Assembly: GCA_014529385.2 (NCBI GenBank)
Contig: CM043960.1
Span: 123,779,043 to 123,843,042, forward strand
Direction: 5' to 3'
From: Adiantum capillus-veneris
Lineage: Eukaryota; Streptophyta; Polypodiopsida; Polypodiales; Pteridaceae
Length of the DNA stretch: 64,000 bases
The notes under the pieces are model-generated. The model searched no databases. It was not told the DNA's origin and was given only the letters and a program-made list of their open reading frames with translations. The first letter of the stretch is position 1. Each line of letters starts with the position of its first letter. The translations under genes and the position numbers were made by a program. This document shows, piece by piece, positions 1-11,948 of this stretch.

Positions 1-2175
1 CCAAGGACACCTCAACAAAATGGGATTTCGGAAAGGATGAACAGGACAATCATGGAACGAGCACGAAGCATGCGGCTACATGCAGGCCTACCGCTTGAGC
101 TTTAGGCGGAAGCTGTAAGTACGTCTGTGTACTTAATCAATTGGTCACCCTCAACAACATTGGATGGGGGAGTTCCAGAAGAGGCATGGACAGGTAAACC
201 GGTGAATTATGCATTTTTCAAAGTGTTTGGGTGTGAGGCTTTCATGCACATAGATAGAAGCCTAAGATCAAAGCTAGATGCAAAGTCCAAAAAGTGTTTC
301 TTCATTGGCTATGGAGAAGGAGACTTTGGGTATCGCCTATGGAATTCCTAAGATGGTAAAATCTTAAGGAGTAGGGATGTAATTTTTAACGAACAAAATA
401 TATACAAAGATTACTTGGAAAGAAAACAAACAAAAGAAACAGGTGATGAGTACATGGAGCTTGAGGACGGTGAAGACTCAAGGACTGCAAACGGTGACAA
501 TGTGCAACAACGTCAACCAAATGAGGAGCCTCAACCTATTCCCCGAAGATCTACAAGAGCAAGTAGACCTCCAGAAAGGTTTGTTCCTTCCTTCAACCAT
601 CTCTTGATCTCCGATTCTGAAGAGCCGGAATCATATGAAGAAGCTTTGCAACATGAATCCAAAGAAGAATGGACGAAGAGCATGCAAGTGGAGATGGACT
701 CACTACATCGCAACCAAACATGGGAGTTGGTTGAGTTGCCTAAAGGTAAGCGGGCACTTCAAAACAAATGGGTGTACAAGCTAAAGGAAGAAGAAGGTGG
801 AAAGAAAAGGTACAAGTCTAGGCTTGTGGTAAAAGGTTTTTCTCAAAAGAAAGGTATTGACTTCAATGAAATATTTTCTCCTGTTGTAAAAATGAACTCA
901 ATTAGGCTTTTCTTAAGCCTTGTGGCTGCTCATGATCTAAATCTCGAGCAAATGGATGTAAATACGGCATTCCCTCACGGTGACTTAGAGGAGGAAATCT
1001 ACATGCTTCAACCAAAGGGGTATGAAGTAAAAGGTAAGGAGAAAATGGTTTGCAGATTAAAGAAGAGCTTGTATGGTTTAAAGCAAGCATCAAGACAATG
1101 GTACTTGAAGTTTGATTGATGGATGTTGGATCATGGATTCACAAGATGCAACTCGGATCACTGCGTCTACACGGAGAATTTGGGAGATGGGAAATTCATC
1201 ATCCTAATGTTGTATGTTGATGACATGTTGATTGCAAGTGCTAACATGCAGGACATCAAAGACCTAAAAGAGGAGCTGTCCAAATCTTTTTCAATGAAAG
1301 ATTTAGGTGTTGCAAAGAGGATACTTGGTATGAAAATATCAAGGGACCGGACGAAGAAGACAATAAAGCTATCTCAAGAAGATTACATCAAGAAGGTACT
1401 AGAAAGGTTTGCAATGCAAAATGCAAAACCAGTTTCTACACCTTTGGTTGGTCATTTTAAACTAACGAAGGATATGTGTCCAAAGACACAAGAGGAGATA
1501 GCCTATATGTCTAAAGTTCCATATGCTGCATCGGTAGGTTCTCTAATGTATGCTATGGTCTGGACAAGGCCAGACATTGCACATGCAGTGGGAGTTGTGA
1601 GTAGGTTCATGGACAACCCAGGTAAAGATCATTGGCAAGCTGTGAAGTGGATACTTAGGTATCTAAAAGGGACAACAACAAATGCTTTGTATTTTGGAGG
1701 AACTGATATTTTTCTAGAAGGGTATACTGATGCAGATATGGCAGGTGACAAAGATACTCGAAGGAGCACTACTGGCTATGTGTTCACGGTTGGAGGCACA
1801 GCAGTAAGCTGGGCTTCAAAGCTGCAGAAAGTGGTTTCACTTTCTACCACGGAAGCAGAGTATGTAGCAATGACGGAGGCAAGCAAAGAAATTCTGTGGC
1901 TTCACAGATTCTTAGAAGAGCTTGGATTCAAACAAGATAATTGTGTCTTGTACAGTGATAGCCAAAGCGCTATCCATCTTGCGAAGAACTCAGCCTTTCA
2001 TTCAAGGACAAAGCACATTGAGGTGAGATATCACTTCATACGCACTCTTTTGGAAGAGGGACAACTAAAGCTAGGAAAGGTGCATACAAGTGAAAATCCT
2101 GCAGACATGTTTACAAAGGTGGTCAACAAGGAGAAGTTGAGCTTTTGCTCATCTTCAATCGGCATTCAAGGATAA
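1..2175 (+). pseudogene. Ty1/copia gag-pol, 3' part (copy A), broken
   Basis: This is the 3' part of the copia polyprotein, entering the window inside the integrase core (the catalytic Glu motif ISERMNRT is at the edge). It continues through the integrase C-terminal part, reverse transcriptase (catalytic YVDD at 1213-1224) and RNase H (YTDAD at 1723, YSDSQSAIH at about 1951), ending at 2175. It carries the two pol stops common to all copies (TAA 349-351, TGA 1117-1119). It also has a private TAG at 103-105 where copies B and C have TGG. Apart from the stops the frame is intact throughout. The polyprotein of live relatives encodes protease, integrase, RT and RNase H needed for copy-and-paste transposition; this one cannot be made whole. 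Confidence 0.92.
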
Positions 2176-2224
2176 GAAGCCAGAATGGAAAGCAGTCACA
2201 GGTTTGGTTTGGAGATCATTCTCC

Positions 2225-2234
2225 AAGTGGGAGA
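2225..2234 (+). other. Polypurine tract of copy A
   Basis: AAGTGGGAGA lies one base before the LTR that starts TGTTAAG. This is the usual copia position and composition for the plus-strand primer. The same tract recurs at 7085-7094 and 11938-11947 before the other two LTRs. Confidence 0.85.
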
Positions 2235-2393
2235 TTGTTAAGTATGGAGCCTGATTTACCCTTGTAATTTTTTGTGGTAAAAGCGCACATTTGTAAGGCC
2301 CCCATTATGAGGAGAAGCCATCGTGCGTGAAGGAAAATCACTCACCGGAAACCAAAATTTTCACGGGCAAGAATCAGGGGCAACTTTAAAGGC

Positions 2394-2427
2394 CTCGGGG
2401 GCGGAGGCCCCCGAGACTTTTTTTTTT
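2394..2427 (+). other. LTR hairpin followed by T-run
   Basis: CTCGGGGG and CCCCCGAG form a perfect 8-bp GC stem around a 6-nt loop (2394-2415). A run of ten T follows at 2418-2427. Equivalent structures lie at 7254-7288 and 12107-12141 with eleven T. It sits upstream of the TATA box, in U3. The shape resembles a factor-independent terminator, but this is a plant element, so a role in read-through control or RNA 3'-end formation is only a guess. Confidence 0.7.
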
Positions 2428-2742
2428 ACCGGAATATTCTTTTTCGCTGGAATATTATGGCCGGCCAGCGGCCGGAAAGTGGTCGGAAAACAATCGGTCG
2501 GTTGGCCGGTAATCAATGGCCGATGGCCGATGGTCGGAAGTCAATGGCCGGTGGCCGGTGGTTGGAAGTCAATGGCCGTTGGCCGCTGGCCGAATTCAAT
2601 GACCGGTGGCCGAATTCAAAAGCGGACTTGTCTTCTCAAGGGCGGCCACACATGGGCGGATTGGAGGGTCCGATTTGGACTTATTCGCACAAGGGCGGCT
2701 ACACATGGCTGTCTCTCATAAGAGAGGGCAGCCCTTTTGGCC

Positions 2743-2750
2743 TATAAAAG
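2743..2750 (+). promoter_or_regulatory. TATA box of copia LTR 1
   Basis: TATAAAAG lies in the context GGCC-TATAAAAGGA-GGCC about 340 bp before the LTR end. It probably sets the U3/R boundary, with transcription starting roughly 25-35 bp downstream. It is conserved in the other two LTRs. Confidence 0.75.
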
Positions 2751-2949
2751 GAGGCCATTTCTACACACATTTCATAGTGTGAAGTTGATGCAACAAGGTG
2801 AGTGTGAGGTGGTGAGAGTGAAGCAAGGCGGGAGCTCCATTAAGGGTATAATCCCTTTGTAAACTACTTCTTGTTTTGAAGTACTAAAGCCATTGAGTGG
2901 CTGCTTTCCCGTGGACGTAGCCCACATTGGGTGAACCACGTATATCGTG

Positions 2950-2996
<47 letters not shown>

Positions 2997-3082
2997 CTAT
3001 AATCTCGTGTATATAAATCTGTCTCTCTCCATTAAGTAATCTACTCAATTATCTATTTAGCTACGTCTTATTTCCTAACAAC

Positions 3083-3094
3083 TGGTATCAGAGC
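3083..3094 (+). other. Primer binding site of copy B
   Basis: TGGTATCAGAGC begins two bases after the LTR end. It is the classic plant copia site complementary to the 3' end of initiator tRNA-Met, where minus-strand DNA synthesis would start. Confidence 0.93.
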
Positions 3095-3153
3095 AAGGTT
3101 TGCTCGTAGCTAAATTATCTCAAGGAAAGGATTCCTTGAATTGAGTGGGAGTT

Positions 3154-6100
3154 ATGGCGGAGGAAGGGAAGCTCAAGATTGAGAAGTTCAACGGCAAAAA
3201 CTACCAACATTGGAAGATGCAGATTGAAGACTATCTCTACCAGAAGGACCTCTATTTGCCACTAGGCGGTCTTGCGAAGAAGCCCGCAACAATGGCAGAT
3301 GAAGCATGGATTGTCCTTGATCGAAAGGCACTGGGAACAATCCGGTTAAGCTTGGCGTCAACGGTGGCCTTCAATGTTTCGGAGATGAAGACCACGGAGG
3401 ACTTGATGAAGTCACTTGACGACTTCTACGAGAAACCATCGGCATCCAATAAGGTATTTCTTATGAAGCGCTTGTTCAATCTAAAGATGGCAGAGAATGG
3501 TTCAGTTGCAAAACACCTAAATGACTTTAACACAAACATAAGTCAACTTCGATCAGTGAAAATCAATTTCGATGACGAAGTGCGAGCTCTCCTTATAATA
3601 TCATCTCTACCGGATAGTTGGGACAACCTTGTGATGGCTGTAAGTAATTCTATCTCTGGCACAAATACTCTTAAGTTTGATGATGTTGTGGGTGTTCTCC
3701 TAAGCGAGGAAATGCGAAGGAGAAGCACAGGAGAATCATCAAGTGCTGCACTATCAGTGGAAACAAGAGGAAGGCTTAAGGAGAGGTTCAAAAAACAAAA
3801 GGGTCGTGATCGCTCAAGGCGGAGCAAGTCACGCACAAAGTGAGTTCTTGAATGTTGGAACTGTGGCAAGAAGGGCCACGTCAAGAAGGATTGTTGGTCC
3901 AAGAAGAAGAAGGAGACAGATTCTCAAGACAACAAGCCAACATCGGAGGCCAATATGGCAGGTAAAGTAGAGCAAGATGCTCTAATTCTCTCATTAGACA
4001 ATGTGTCTAATTCCTGGATAGTAGATTTCGGGGCTTCATTCCATGCGACACCACACAAGAAACATTTCCAAGACTACACCAAAGGTAATTTTGGGTATGT
4101 ATACTTGGGAGATGATGAAGCTTGTGAGATTGTTGGCAAAGGTACAGTTTCTGTCAAAACTGCTAACGGAAATGAATGGAAGCTTAAAGATGTTAGGCAT
4201 GTTCCTTCTCTTCGCAAAAATTTGATCTCTACAGGACAATTGGACGATGAAGGTCACAACATTGCATTCGGAAACAAACGGTGGAAGATCTCAAAGGGAT
4301 CTTTGGTGGTTGCCAAGGGTGAAAAAGTCGGTACACTTTACTTGTGTACTGTTAGCATGCAACCTTCAGCTTGTGCAGCAACTACAGAAGTTGACAATGC
4401 GGTGTGGCACTACCGACTTGGGCATATGAGTGCCAAAGGAATGCAAATCCTTCAAACAAAGAAGGTTCTACTAGGTTTGAAAGAAGTGGACTTAGAGTTC
4501 TGTGAAGATTGTGTTTATGGTAAACAAAAGAGGGTAAAATTTCAAAAATCAGGAAATGAAAGAAAAAATAAAAAACTTGAGTTGGTTCATTCTGATGTTT
4601 GGGGTCCTGCAAGTACACCATCACTTGGTGGCTCATTGTACTATGTAACATTCATAGACGATGCGACTAGAAAAACATGGGTTTATGTCATGAAGAATAA
4701 ATCCGATGTATTTTCTATATTTCAAAGATGGAAAGCCTTTGTGGAGAATGAAACAGGTACCAAGGTTAAATGCCTGAGATCCGACAATGGAGGCGAATAT
4801 TGCAGCCAAGCTTTTGAAAGCTTTTCTGCTAGCAATGGCATTCGGAGGCAAAGGACAACCCCAAGGACACCTCAACAAAATGGGATTTCGGAAAGGATGA
4901 ACAGGACAATCATGGAACGAGCACGAAGCATGCGGCTACATGCAGGCCTACCGCTTGAGCTTTGGGCGGAAGCTGTAAGTACGTCTGTGTACTTAATCAA
5001 TTGGTCACCCTCAACAACATTGGATGGGGGAGTTCCAGAAGAGGCATGGACAGGTAAACCGGTGAATTATGCATTTTTCAAAGTGTTTGGGTGTGAGGCT
5101 TTCATGCACATAGATAGAAGCCTAAGATCAAAGCTAGATGCAAAGTCCAAAAAGTGTTTCTTCATTGGCTATGGAGAAGGAGACTTTGGGTATCGCCTAT
5201 GGAATTCCTAAGATGGTAAAATCTTAAGGAGTAGGGATGTAATTTTTAACGAACAAAATATATACAAAGATTACTTGGAAAGAAAACAAACAAAAGAAAC
5301 AGGTGATGAGTACATGGAGCTTGAGGACGGTGAAGACTCAAGGACTGCAAACGGTGACAATGTGCAACAACGTCAACCAAATGAGGAGCCTCAACCTATT
5401 CCCCGAAGATCTACAAGAGCAAGTAGACCTCCAGAAAGGTTTGTTCCTTCCTTCAACCATCTCTTGATCTCCGATTCTGAAGAGCCGGAATCATATGAAG
5501 AAGCTTTGCAACATGAATCCAAAGAAGAATGGACGAAGAGCATGCAAGTGGAGATGGACTCACTACATCGCAACCAAACATGGGAGTTGGTTGAGTTGCC
5601 TAAAGGTAAGCGGGCACTTCAAAACAAATGGGTGTACAAGCTAAAGGAAGAAGAAGGTGGAAAGAAAAGGTACAAGTCTAGGCTTGTGGTAAAAGGTTTT
5701 TCTCAAAAGAAAGGTATTGACTTCAATGAAATATTTTCTCCTGTTGTAAAAATGAACTCAATTAGGCTTTTCTTAAGCCTTGTGGCTGCTCATGATCTAA
5801 ATCTCGAGCAAATGGATGTAAATACGGCATTCCCTCACGGTGACTTAGAGGAGGAAATCTACATGCTTCAACCAAAGGGGTATGAAGTAAAAGGTAAGGA
5901 GAAAATGGTTTGCAGATTAAAGAAGAGCTTGTATGGTTTAAAGCAAGCATCAAGACAATGGTACTTGAAGTTTGATTGATGGATGTTGGATCATGGATTC
6001 ACAAGATGCAACTCGGATCACTGCGTCTACACGGAGAATTTGGGAGATGGGAAATTCATCATCCTAATGTTGTATGTTGATGACATGTTGATTGCAAGTG

Positions 6101-7035
6101 CTAACATGCAGGACATCAAAGACCTAAAAGAGGAGCTGTCCAAATCTTTTTCAATGAAAGATTTAGGTGTTGCAAAGAGGATACTTGGTATGAAAATATC
6201 AAGGGACCGGACGAAGAAGACAATAAAGCTATCTCAAGAAGATTACATCAAGAAGGTACTAGAAAGGTTTGCAATGCAAAATGCAAAACCAGTTTCTACA
6301 CCTTTGGTTGGTCATTTTAAACTAACGAAGGATATGTGTCCAAAGACACAAGAGGAGATAGCCTATATGTCTAAAGTTCCATATGCTGCATCGGTAGGTT
6401 CTCTAATGTATGCTATGGTCTGGACAAGGCCAGACATTGCACATGCAGTGGGAGTTGTGAGTAGGTTCATGGACAACCCAGGTAAAGATCATTGGCAAGC
6501 TGTGAAGTGGATACTTAGGTATCTAAAAGGGACAACAACAAATGCTTTGTATTTTGGAGGAACTGATATTTTTCTAGAAGGGTATACTGATGCAGATATG
6601 GCAGGTGACAAAGATACTCGAAGGAGCACTACTGGCTATGTGTTCACGGTTGGAGGCACAGCAGTAAGCTGGGCTTCAAAGCTGCAGAAAGTGGTTTCAC
6701 TTTCTACCACGGAAGCAGAGTATGTAGCAATGACGGAGGCAAGCAAAGAAATTCTGTGGCTTCACAGATTCTTAGAAGAGCTTGGATTCAAACAAGATAA
6801 TTGTGTCTTGTACAGTGATAGCCAAAGCGCTATCCATCTTGCGAAGAACTCAGCCTTTCATTCAAGGACAAAGCACATTGAGGTGAGATATCACTTCATA
6901 CGCACTCTTTTGGAAGAGGGACAACTAAAGCTAGGAAAGGTGCATACAAGTGAAAATCCTGCAGACATGTTTACAAAGGTGGTCAACAAGGAGAAGTTGA
7001 GCTTTTGCTCATCTTCAATCGGCATTCAAGGATAA
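3154..7035 (+). pseudogene. Ty1/copia gag-pol (copy B), full length with three stops
   Basis: A single reading frame of about 1294 codons, the usual copia layout. ATG 3154 is chosen (MAEEGKLKIEKFNG); an upstream in-frame GTG at 3145 is unlikely in a plant. Domains: Gag/UBN2-type codons 1-229; TGA at 3841-3843; CCHC knuckle (CWNCGKKGHVKKDC) just after the stop at 3853; protease motif at codon 291, read as D-F-G where the family has D-S/T-G; pre-integrase H..H..C..C near 4408-4510; integrase core D, D, E (HSDVWGP, RSDNGGEY, NGISERMN); TAA 5209-5211; RT with YVDD (6073-6084); TGA 5977-5979; RNase H (YTDAD at 6583). No frameshifts are present. The TGA stops are compatible with C-to-T changes. The knuckle and all of pol lie behind stops, so this copy cannot be autonomous. 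Confidence 0.93.
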
Positions 7036-7084
7036 GAAGCCAGAATGGAAAGCAGTCACAGGTTTGGTTTGGAGATCATTCTCC

Positions 7085-7094
7085 AAGTGGGAGA
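7085..7094 (+). other. Polypurine tract of copy B
   Basis: AAGTGGGAGA directly precedes LTR2, identical to the tract of copy A. Confidence 0.85.
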
Positions 7095-7095
7095 T

Positions 7096-7810
7096 TGTTA
7101 AGTATGGAGCCTGATTTACCCTTGTAATTTTTTGTGGTAAAAGCGCACATTTGTAAGGCCCCCATTATGAGGAGAAGCCATCGTGCGTGAAGGAAAATCA
7201 CTCACCGGAAACCAAAATTTTCACGGGCAAGAATCAGGGGCAACTTTAAAGGCCTCGGGGGCGGAGGCCCCCGAGACTTTTTTTTTTTACCGGAATATTC
7301 TTTTTCGCTGGAATATTATGGCCGGCCAGCGGCCGGAAAGTGGTCGGAAAACAATCGGTCGGTTGGCCGGTAATCAATGGCCGATGGCCGATGGTCGGAA
7401 GTCAATGGCCGGTGGCCGGTGGTTGGAAGTCAATGGCCGCTGGCCGCTGGCCGAATTCAATGACCGGTGGCCGAATTCAAAAGCGGACTTGTCTTCTCAA
7501 GGGCGGCCACACATGGGCGGATTGGAGGGTCCGATTTGGACTTATTCGCACAAGGGCGGCTACACATGGCTGTCTCTCATAAGAGAGGGCAGCCCTTTTG
7601 GCCTATAAAAGGAGGCCATTTCTACACACATTTCATAGTGTGAAGTTGATGCAACAAGGTGAGTGTGAGGTGGTGAGAGTGAAGCAAGGCGGGAGCTCCA
7701 TTAAGGGTATAATCCCTTTGTAAACTACTTCTTGTTTTGAAGTACTAAAGCCATTGAGTGGCTGCTTTCCCGTGGACGTAGCCCACATTGGGTGAACCAC
7801 GTATATCGTG

Positions 7811-7849
<39 letters not shown>

Positions 7850-7933
7850 CTATAATCTCGTGTATATAAATCTGTCTCTCTCCATTAAGTAATCTACTCA
7901 ATTATCTATTTAGCTACGTCTTATTTCCTAACA
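7096..7933 (+). repeat. Copia LTR 2 (838 bp), shared by copies B and C
   Basis: TGTTA...TAACA ends, hairpin 7254-7275 with T11 (7278-7288), TATA box 7604-7611 and (CT)16 at 7815-7846. One LTR serves as the 3' LTR of copy B and the 5' LTR of copy C. It shares T11 and the ccgctggccgctgg variant with LTR3, and so is closer to LTR3 than to LTR1. Confidence 0.95.
7604..7611 (+). promoter_or_regulatory. TATA box of copia LTR 2
   Basis: TATAAAAG in the same GGCC-flanked context as LTR1. In this shared LTR it would drive copy C. Confidence 0.75.
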
Positions 7934-7935
7934 AC

Positions 7936-7947
7936 TGGTATCAGAGC
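7936..7947 (+). other. Primer binding site of copy C
   Basis: TGGTATCAGAGC two bases after the end of LTR2, identical to the site of copy B. Confidence 0.93.
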
Positions 7948-8006
7948 AAGGTTTGCTCGTAGCTAAATTATCTCAAGGAAAGGATTCCTTGAATTGAGTG
8001 GGAGTT

Positions 8007-11000
8007 ATGGCGGAGGAAGGGAAGCTCAAGATTGAGAAGTTCAACGGCAAAAACTACCAACATTGGAAGATGCAGATTGAAGACTATCTCTACCAGAAGG
8101 ACCTCTATTTGCCACTAGGCGGTCTTGCGAAGAAGCCCGCAACAATGGCAGATGAAGCATGGATTGTCCTTGATCGAAAGGCACTGGGAACAATCCGGTT
8201 AAGCTTGGCGTCAACGGTGGCCTTCAATGTTTCGGAGATGAAGACCACGGAGGACTTGATGAAGTCACTTGACGACTTCTACGAGAAACCATCGGCATCC
8301 AATAAGGTATTTCTTATGAAGCGCTTGTTCAATCTAAAGATGGCAGAGAATGGTTCAGTTGCAAAACACCTAAATGACTTTAACACAAACATAAGTCAAC
8401 TTCGATCAGTGAAAATCAATTTCGATGACGAAGTGCGAGCTCTCCTTATAATATCATCTCTACCGGATAGTTGGGACAACCTTGTGATGGCTGTAAGTAA
8501 TTCTATCTCTGGCACAAATACTCTTAAGTTTGATGATGTTGTGGGTGTTCTCCTAAGCGAGGAAATGCGAAGGAGAAGCACAGGAGAATCATCAAGTGCT
8601 GCACTATCAGTGGAAACAAGAGGAAGGCTTAAGGAGAGGTTCAAAAAACAAAAGGGTCGTGATCGCTCAAGGCGGAGCAAGTCACGCACAAAGTGAGTTC
8701 TTGAATGTTGGAACTGTGGCAAGAAGGGCCACGTCAAGAAGGATTGTTGGTCCAAGAAGAAGAAGGAGACAGATTCTCAAGACAACAAGCCAACATCGGA
8801 GGCCAATATGGCAGGTAAAGTAGAGCAAGATGCTCTAATTCTCTCATTAGACAATGTGTCTAATTCCTGGATAGTAGATTTCGGGGCTTCATTCCATGCG
8901 ACACCACACAAGAAACATTTCCAAGACTACACCAAAGGTAATTTTGGGTATGTATACTTGGGAGATGATGAAGCTTGTGAGATTGTTGGCAAAGGTACAA
9001 TTTCTGTCAAAACTGCTAACGGAAATGAATGGAAGCTTAAAGATGTTAGGCATGTTCCTTCTCTTCGCAAAAATTTGATCTCTACAGGACAATTGGACGA
9101 TGAAGGTCACAACATTGCATTCGGAAACAAACGGTGGAAGATCTCAAAGGGATCTTTGGTGGTTGCCAAGGGTGAAAAAGTCGGTACACTTTACTTGTGT
9201 ACTGTTAGCATGCAACCTTCAGCTTGTGCAGCAACTACAGAAGTTGACAATGCGGTGTGGCACTACCGACTTGGGCATATGAGTGCCAAAGGAATGCAAA
9301 TCCTTCAAACAAAGAAGGTTCTACTAGGTTTGAAAGAAGTGGACTTAGAGTTCTGTGAAGATTGTGTTTATGGTAAACAAAAGAGGGTAAAATTTCAAAA
9401 ATCAGGAAATGAAAGAAAAAATAAAAAACTTGAGTTGGTTCATTCTGATGTTTGGGGTCCTGCAAGTACACCATCACTTGGTGGCTCATTGTACTATGTA
9501 ACATTCATAGACGATGCGACTAGAAAAACATGGGTTTATGTCATGAAGAATAAATCCGATGTATTTTCTATATTTCAAAGATGGAAAGCCTTTGTGGAGA
9601 ATGAAACAGGTACCAAGGTTAAATGCCTGAGATCCGACAATGGAGGCGAATATTGCAGCCAAGCTTTTGAAAGCTTTTCTGCTAGCAATGGCATTCGGAG
9701 GCAAAGGACAACCCCAAGGACACCTCAACAAAATGGGATTTCGGAAAGGATGAACAGGACAATCATGGAACGAGCACGAAGCATGCGGCTACATGCAGGC
9801 CTACCGCTTGAGCTTTGGGCGGAAGCTGTAAGTACGTCTGTGTACTTAATCAATTGGTCACCCTCAACAACATTGGATGGGGGAGTTCCAGAAGAGGCAT
9901 GGACAGGTAAACCGGTGAATTATGCATTTTTCAAAGTGTTTGGGTGTGAGGCTTTCATGCACATAGATAGAAGCCTAAGATCAAAGCTAGATGCAAAGTC
10001 CAAAAAGTGTTTCTTCATTGGCTATGGAGAAGGAGACTTTGGGTATCGCCTATGGAATTCCTAAGATGGTAAAATCTTAAGGAGTAGGGATGTAATTTTT
10101 AACGAACAAAATATATACAAAGATTACTTGGAAAGAAAACAAACAAAAGAAACAGGTGATGAGTACATGGAGCTTGAGGACGGTGAAGACTCAAGGACTG
10201 CAAACGGTGACAATGTGCAACAACGTCAACCAAATGAGGAGCCTCAACCTATTCCCCGAAGATCTACAAGAGCAAGTAGACCTCCAGAAAGGTTTGTTCC
10301 TTCCTTCAACCATCTCTTGATCTCCGATTCTGAAGAGCCGGAATCATATGAAGAAGCTTTGCAACATGAATCCAAAGAAGAATGGACGAAGAGCATGCAA
10401 GTGGAGATGGACTCACTACATCGCAACCAAACATGGGAGTTGGTTGAGTTGCCTAAAGGTAAGCGGGCACTTCAAAACAAATGGGTGTACAAGCTAAAGG
10501 AAGAAGAAGGTGGAAAGAAAAGGTACAAGTCTAGGCTTGTGGTAAAAGGTTTTTCTCAAAAGAAAGGTATTGACTTCAATGAAATATTTTCTCCTGTTGT
10601 AAAAATGAACTCAATTAGGCTTTTCTTAAGCCTTGTGGCTGCTCATGATCTAAATCTCGAGCAAATGGATGTAAATACGGCATTCCCTCACGGTGACTTA
10701 GAGGAGGAAATCTACATGCTTCAACCAAAGGGGTATGAAGTAAAAGGTAAGGAGAAAATGGTTTGCAGATTAAAGAAGAGCTTGTATGGTTTAAAGCAAG
10801 CATCAAGACAATGGTACTTGAAGTTTGATTGATGGATGTTGGATCATGGATTCACAAGATGCAACTCGGATCACTGCGTCTACACGGAGAATTTGGGAGA
10901 TGGGAAATTCATCATCCTAATGTTGTATGTTGATGACATGTTGATTGCAAGTGCTAACATGCAGGACATCAAAGACCTAAAAGAGGAGCTGTCCAAATCT

Positions 11001-11888
11001 TTTTCAATGAAAGATTTAGGTGTTGCAAAGAGGATACTTGGTATGAAAATATCAAGGGACCGGACGAAGAAGACAATAAAGCTATCTCAAGAAGATTACA
11101 TCAAGAAGGTACTAGAAAGGTTTGCAATGCAAAATGCAAAACCAGTTTCTACACCTTTGGTTGGTCATTTTAAACTAACGAAGGATATGTGTCCAAAGAC
11201 ACAAGAGGAGATAGCCTATATGTCTAAAGTTCCATATGCTGCATCGGTAGGTTCTCTAATGTATGCTATGGTCTGGACAAGGCCAGACATTGCACATGCA
11301 GTGGGAGTTGTGAGTAGGTTCATGGACAACCCAGGTAAAGATCATTGGCAAGCTGTGAAGTGGATACTTAGGTATCTAAAAGGGACAACAACAAATGCTT
11401 TGTATTTTGGAGGAACTGATATTTTTCTAGAAGGGTATACTGATGCAGATATGGCAGGTGACAAAGATACTCGAAGGAGCACTACTGGCTATGTGTTCAC
11501 GGTTGGAGGCACAGCAGTAAGCTGGGCTTCAAAGCTGCAGAAAGTGGTTTCACTTTCTACCACGGAAGCAGAGTATGTAGCAATGACGGAGGCAAGCAAA
11601 GAAATTCTGTGGCTTCACAGATTCTTAGAAGAGCTTGGATTCAAACAAGATAATTGTGTCTTGTACAGTGATAGCCAAAGCGCTATCCATCTTGCGAAGA
11701 ACTCAGCCTTTCATTCAAGGACAAAGCACATTGAGGTGAGATATCACTTCATACGCACTCTTTTGGAAGAGGGACAACTAAAGCTAGGAAAGGTGCATAC
11801 AAGTGAAAATCCTGCAGACATGTTTACAAAGGTGGTCAACAAGGAGAAGTTGAGCTTTTGCTCATCTTCAATCGGCATTCAAGGATAA
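8007..11888 (+). pseudogene. Ty1/copia gag-pol (copy C), full length with three stops
   Basis: Same polyprotein as copy B at an offset of 4853 bp, starting at ATG 8007. The same lesions recur: TGA 8694-8696 before the CCHC knuckle, D-F-G protease motif at 8877-8885, TAA 10062-10064 after the integrase and TGA 10830-10832 inside RT. YVDD lies at 10926-10937. The only difference seen from copy B is A at 9000 (G at 4147), which changes a Val to Ile codon after the protease motif. Such identity with shared damage argues for recent segmental amplification rather than separate transposition. Confidence 0.93.
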
Positions 11889-11937
11889 GAAGCCAGAATG
11901 GAAAGCAGTCACAGGTTTGGTTTGGAGATCATTCTCC

Positions 11938-11947
11938 AAGTGGGAGA
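11938..11947 (+). other. Polypurine tract of copy C
   Basis: AAGTGGGAGA directly precedes LTR3. Confidence 0.85.
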
Positions 11948-11948
11948 T

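Larger units (their letters stand above)
2236..3080 (+). repeat. Copia LTR 1 (845 bp)
   Basis: Boundaries are TGTTA...TAACA, between a polypurine tract and a primer site. Contents in order: a hairpin with oligo-T (2394-2427), a GGCCG-rich short-repeat block (about 2458-2625), a TATA box (2743-2750) and a (CT)20 microsatellite (2954-2993). It differs from LTR2 and LTR3 by a T-run of 10 instead of 11, by CT repeat number (20 versus 16 and 17) and by one T/C change in the GGCCG block (ccgttgg versus ccgctgg). These indels account fully for the length differences of 845, 838 and 840 bp. Confidence 0.95.

Noticed and set aside
2323-2747. Overlapping open frames in the copia LTR (also at 7183-7608 and 12036-12461)
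   Set aside because: They cover the hairpin, GGCCG repeats and TATA box of the LTR, lack any domain and change frame between copies through the T-run length.
3145-3153. Alternative GTG start of copia gag
   Set aside because: A plant retroelement would use the ATG at 3154, whose product matches the usual start of this gag.
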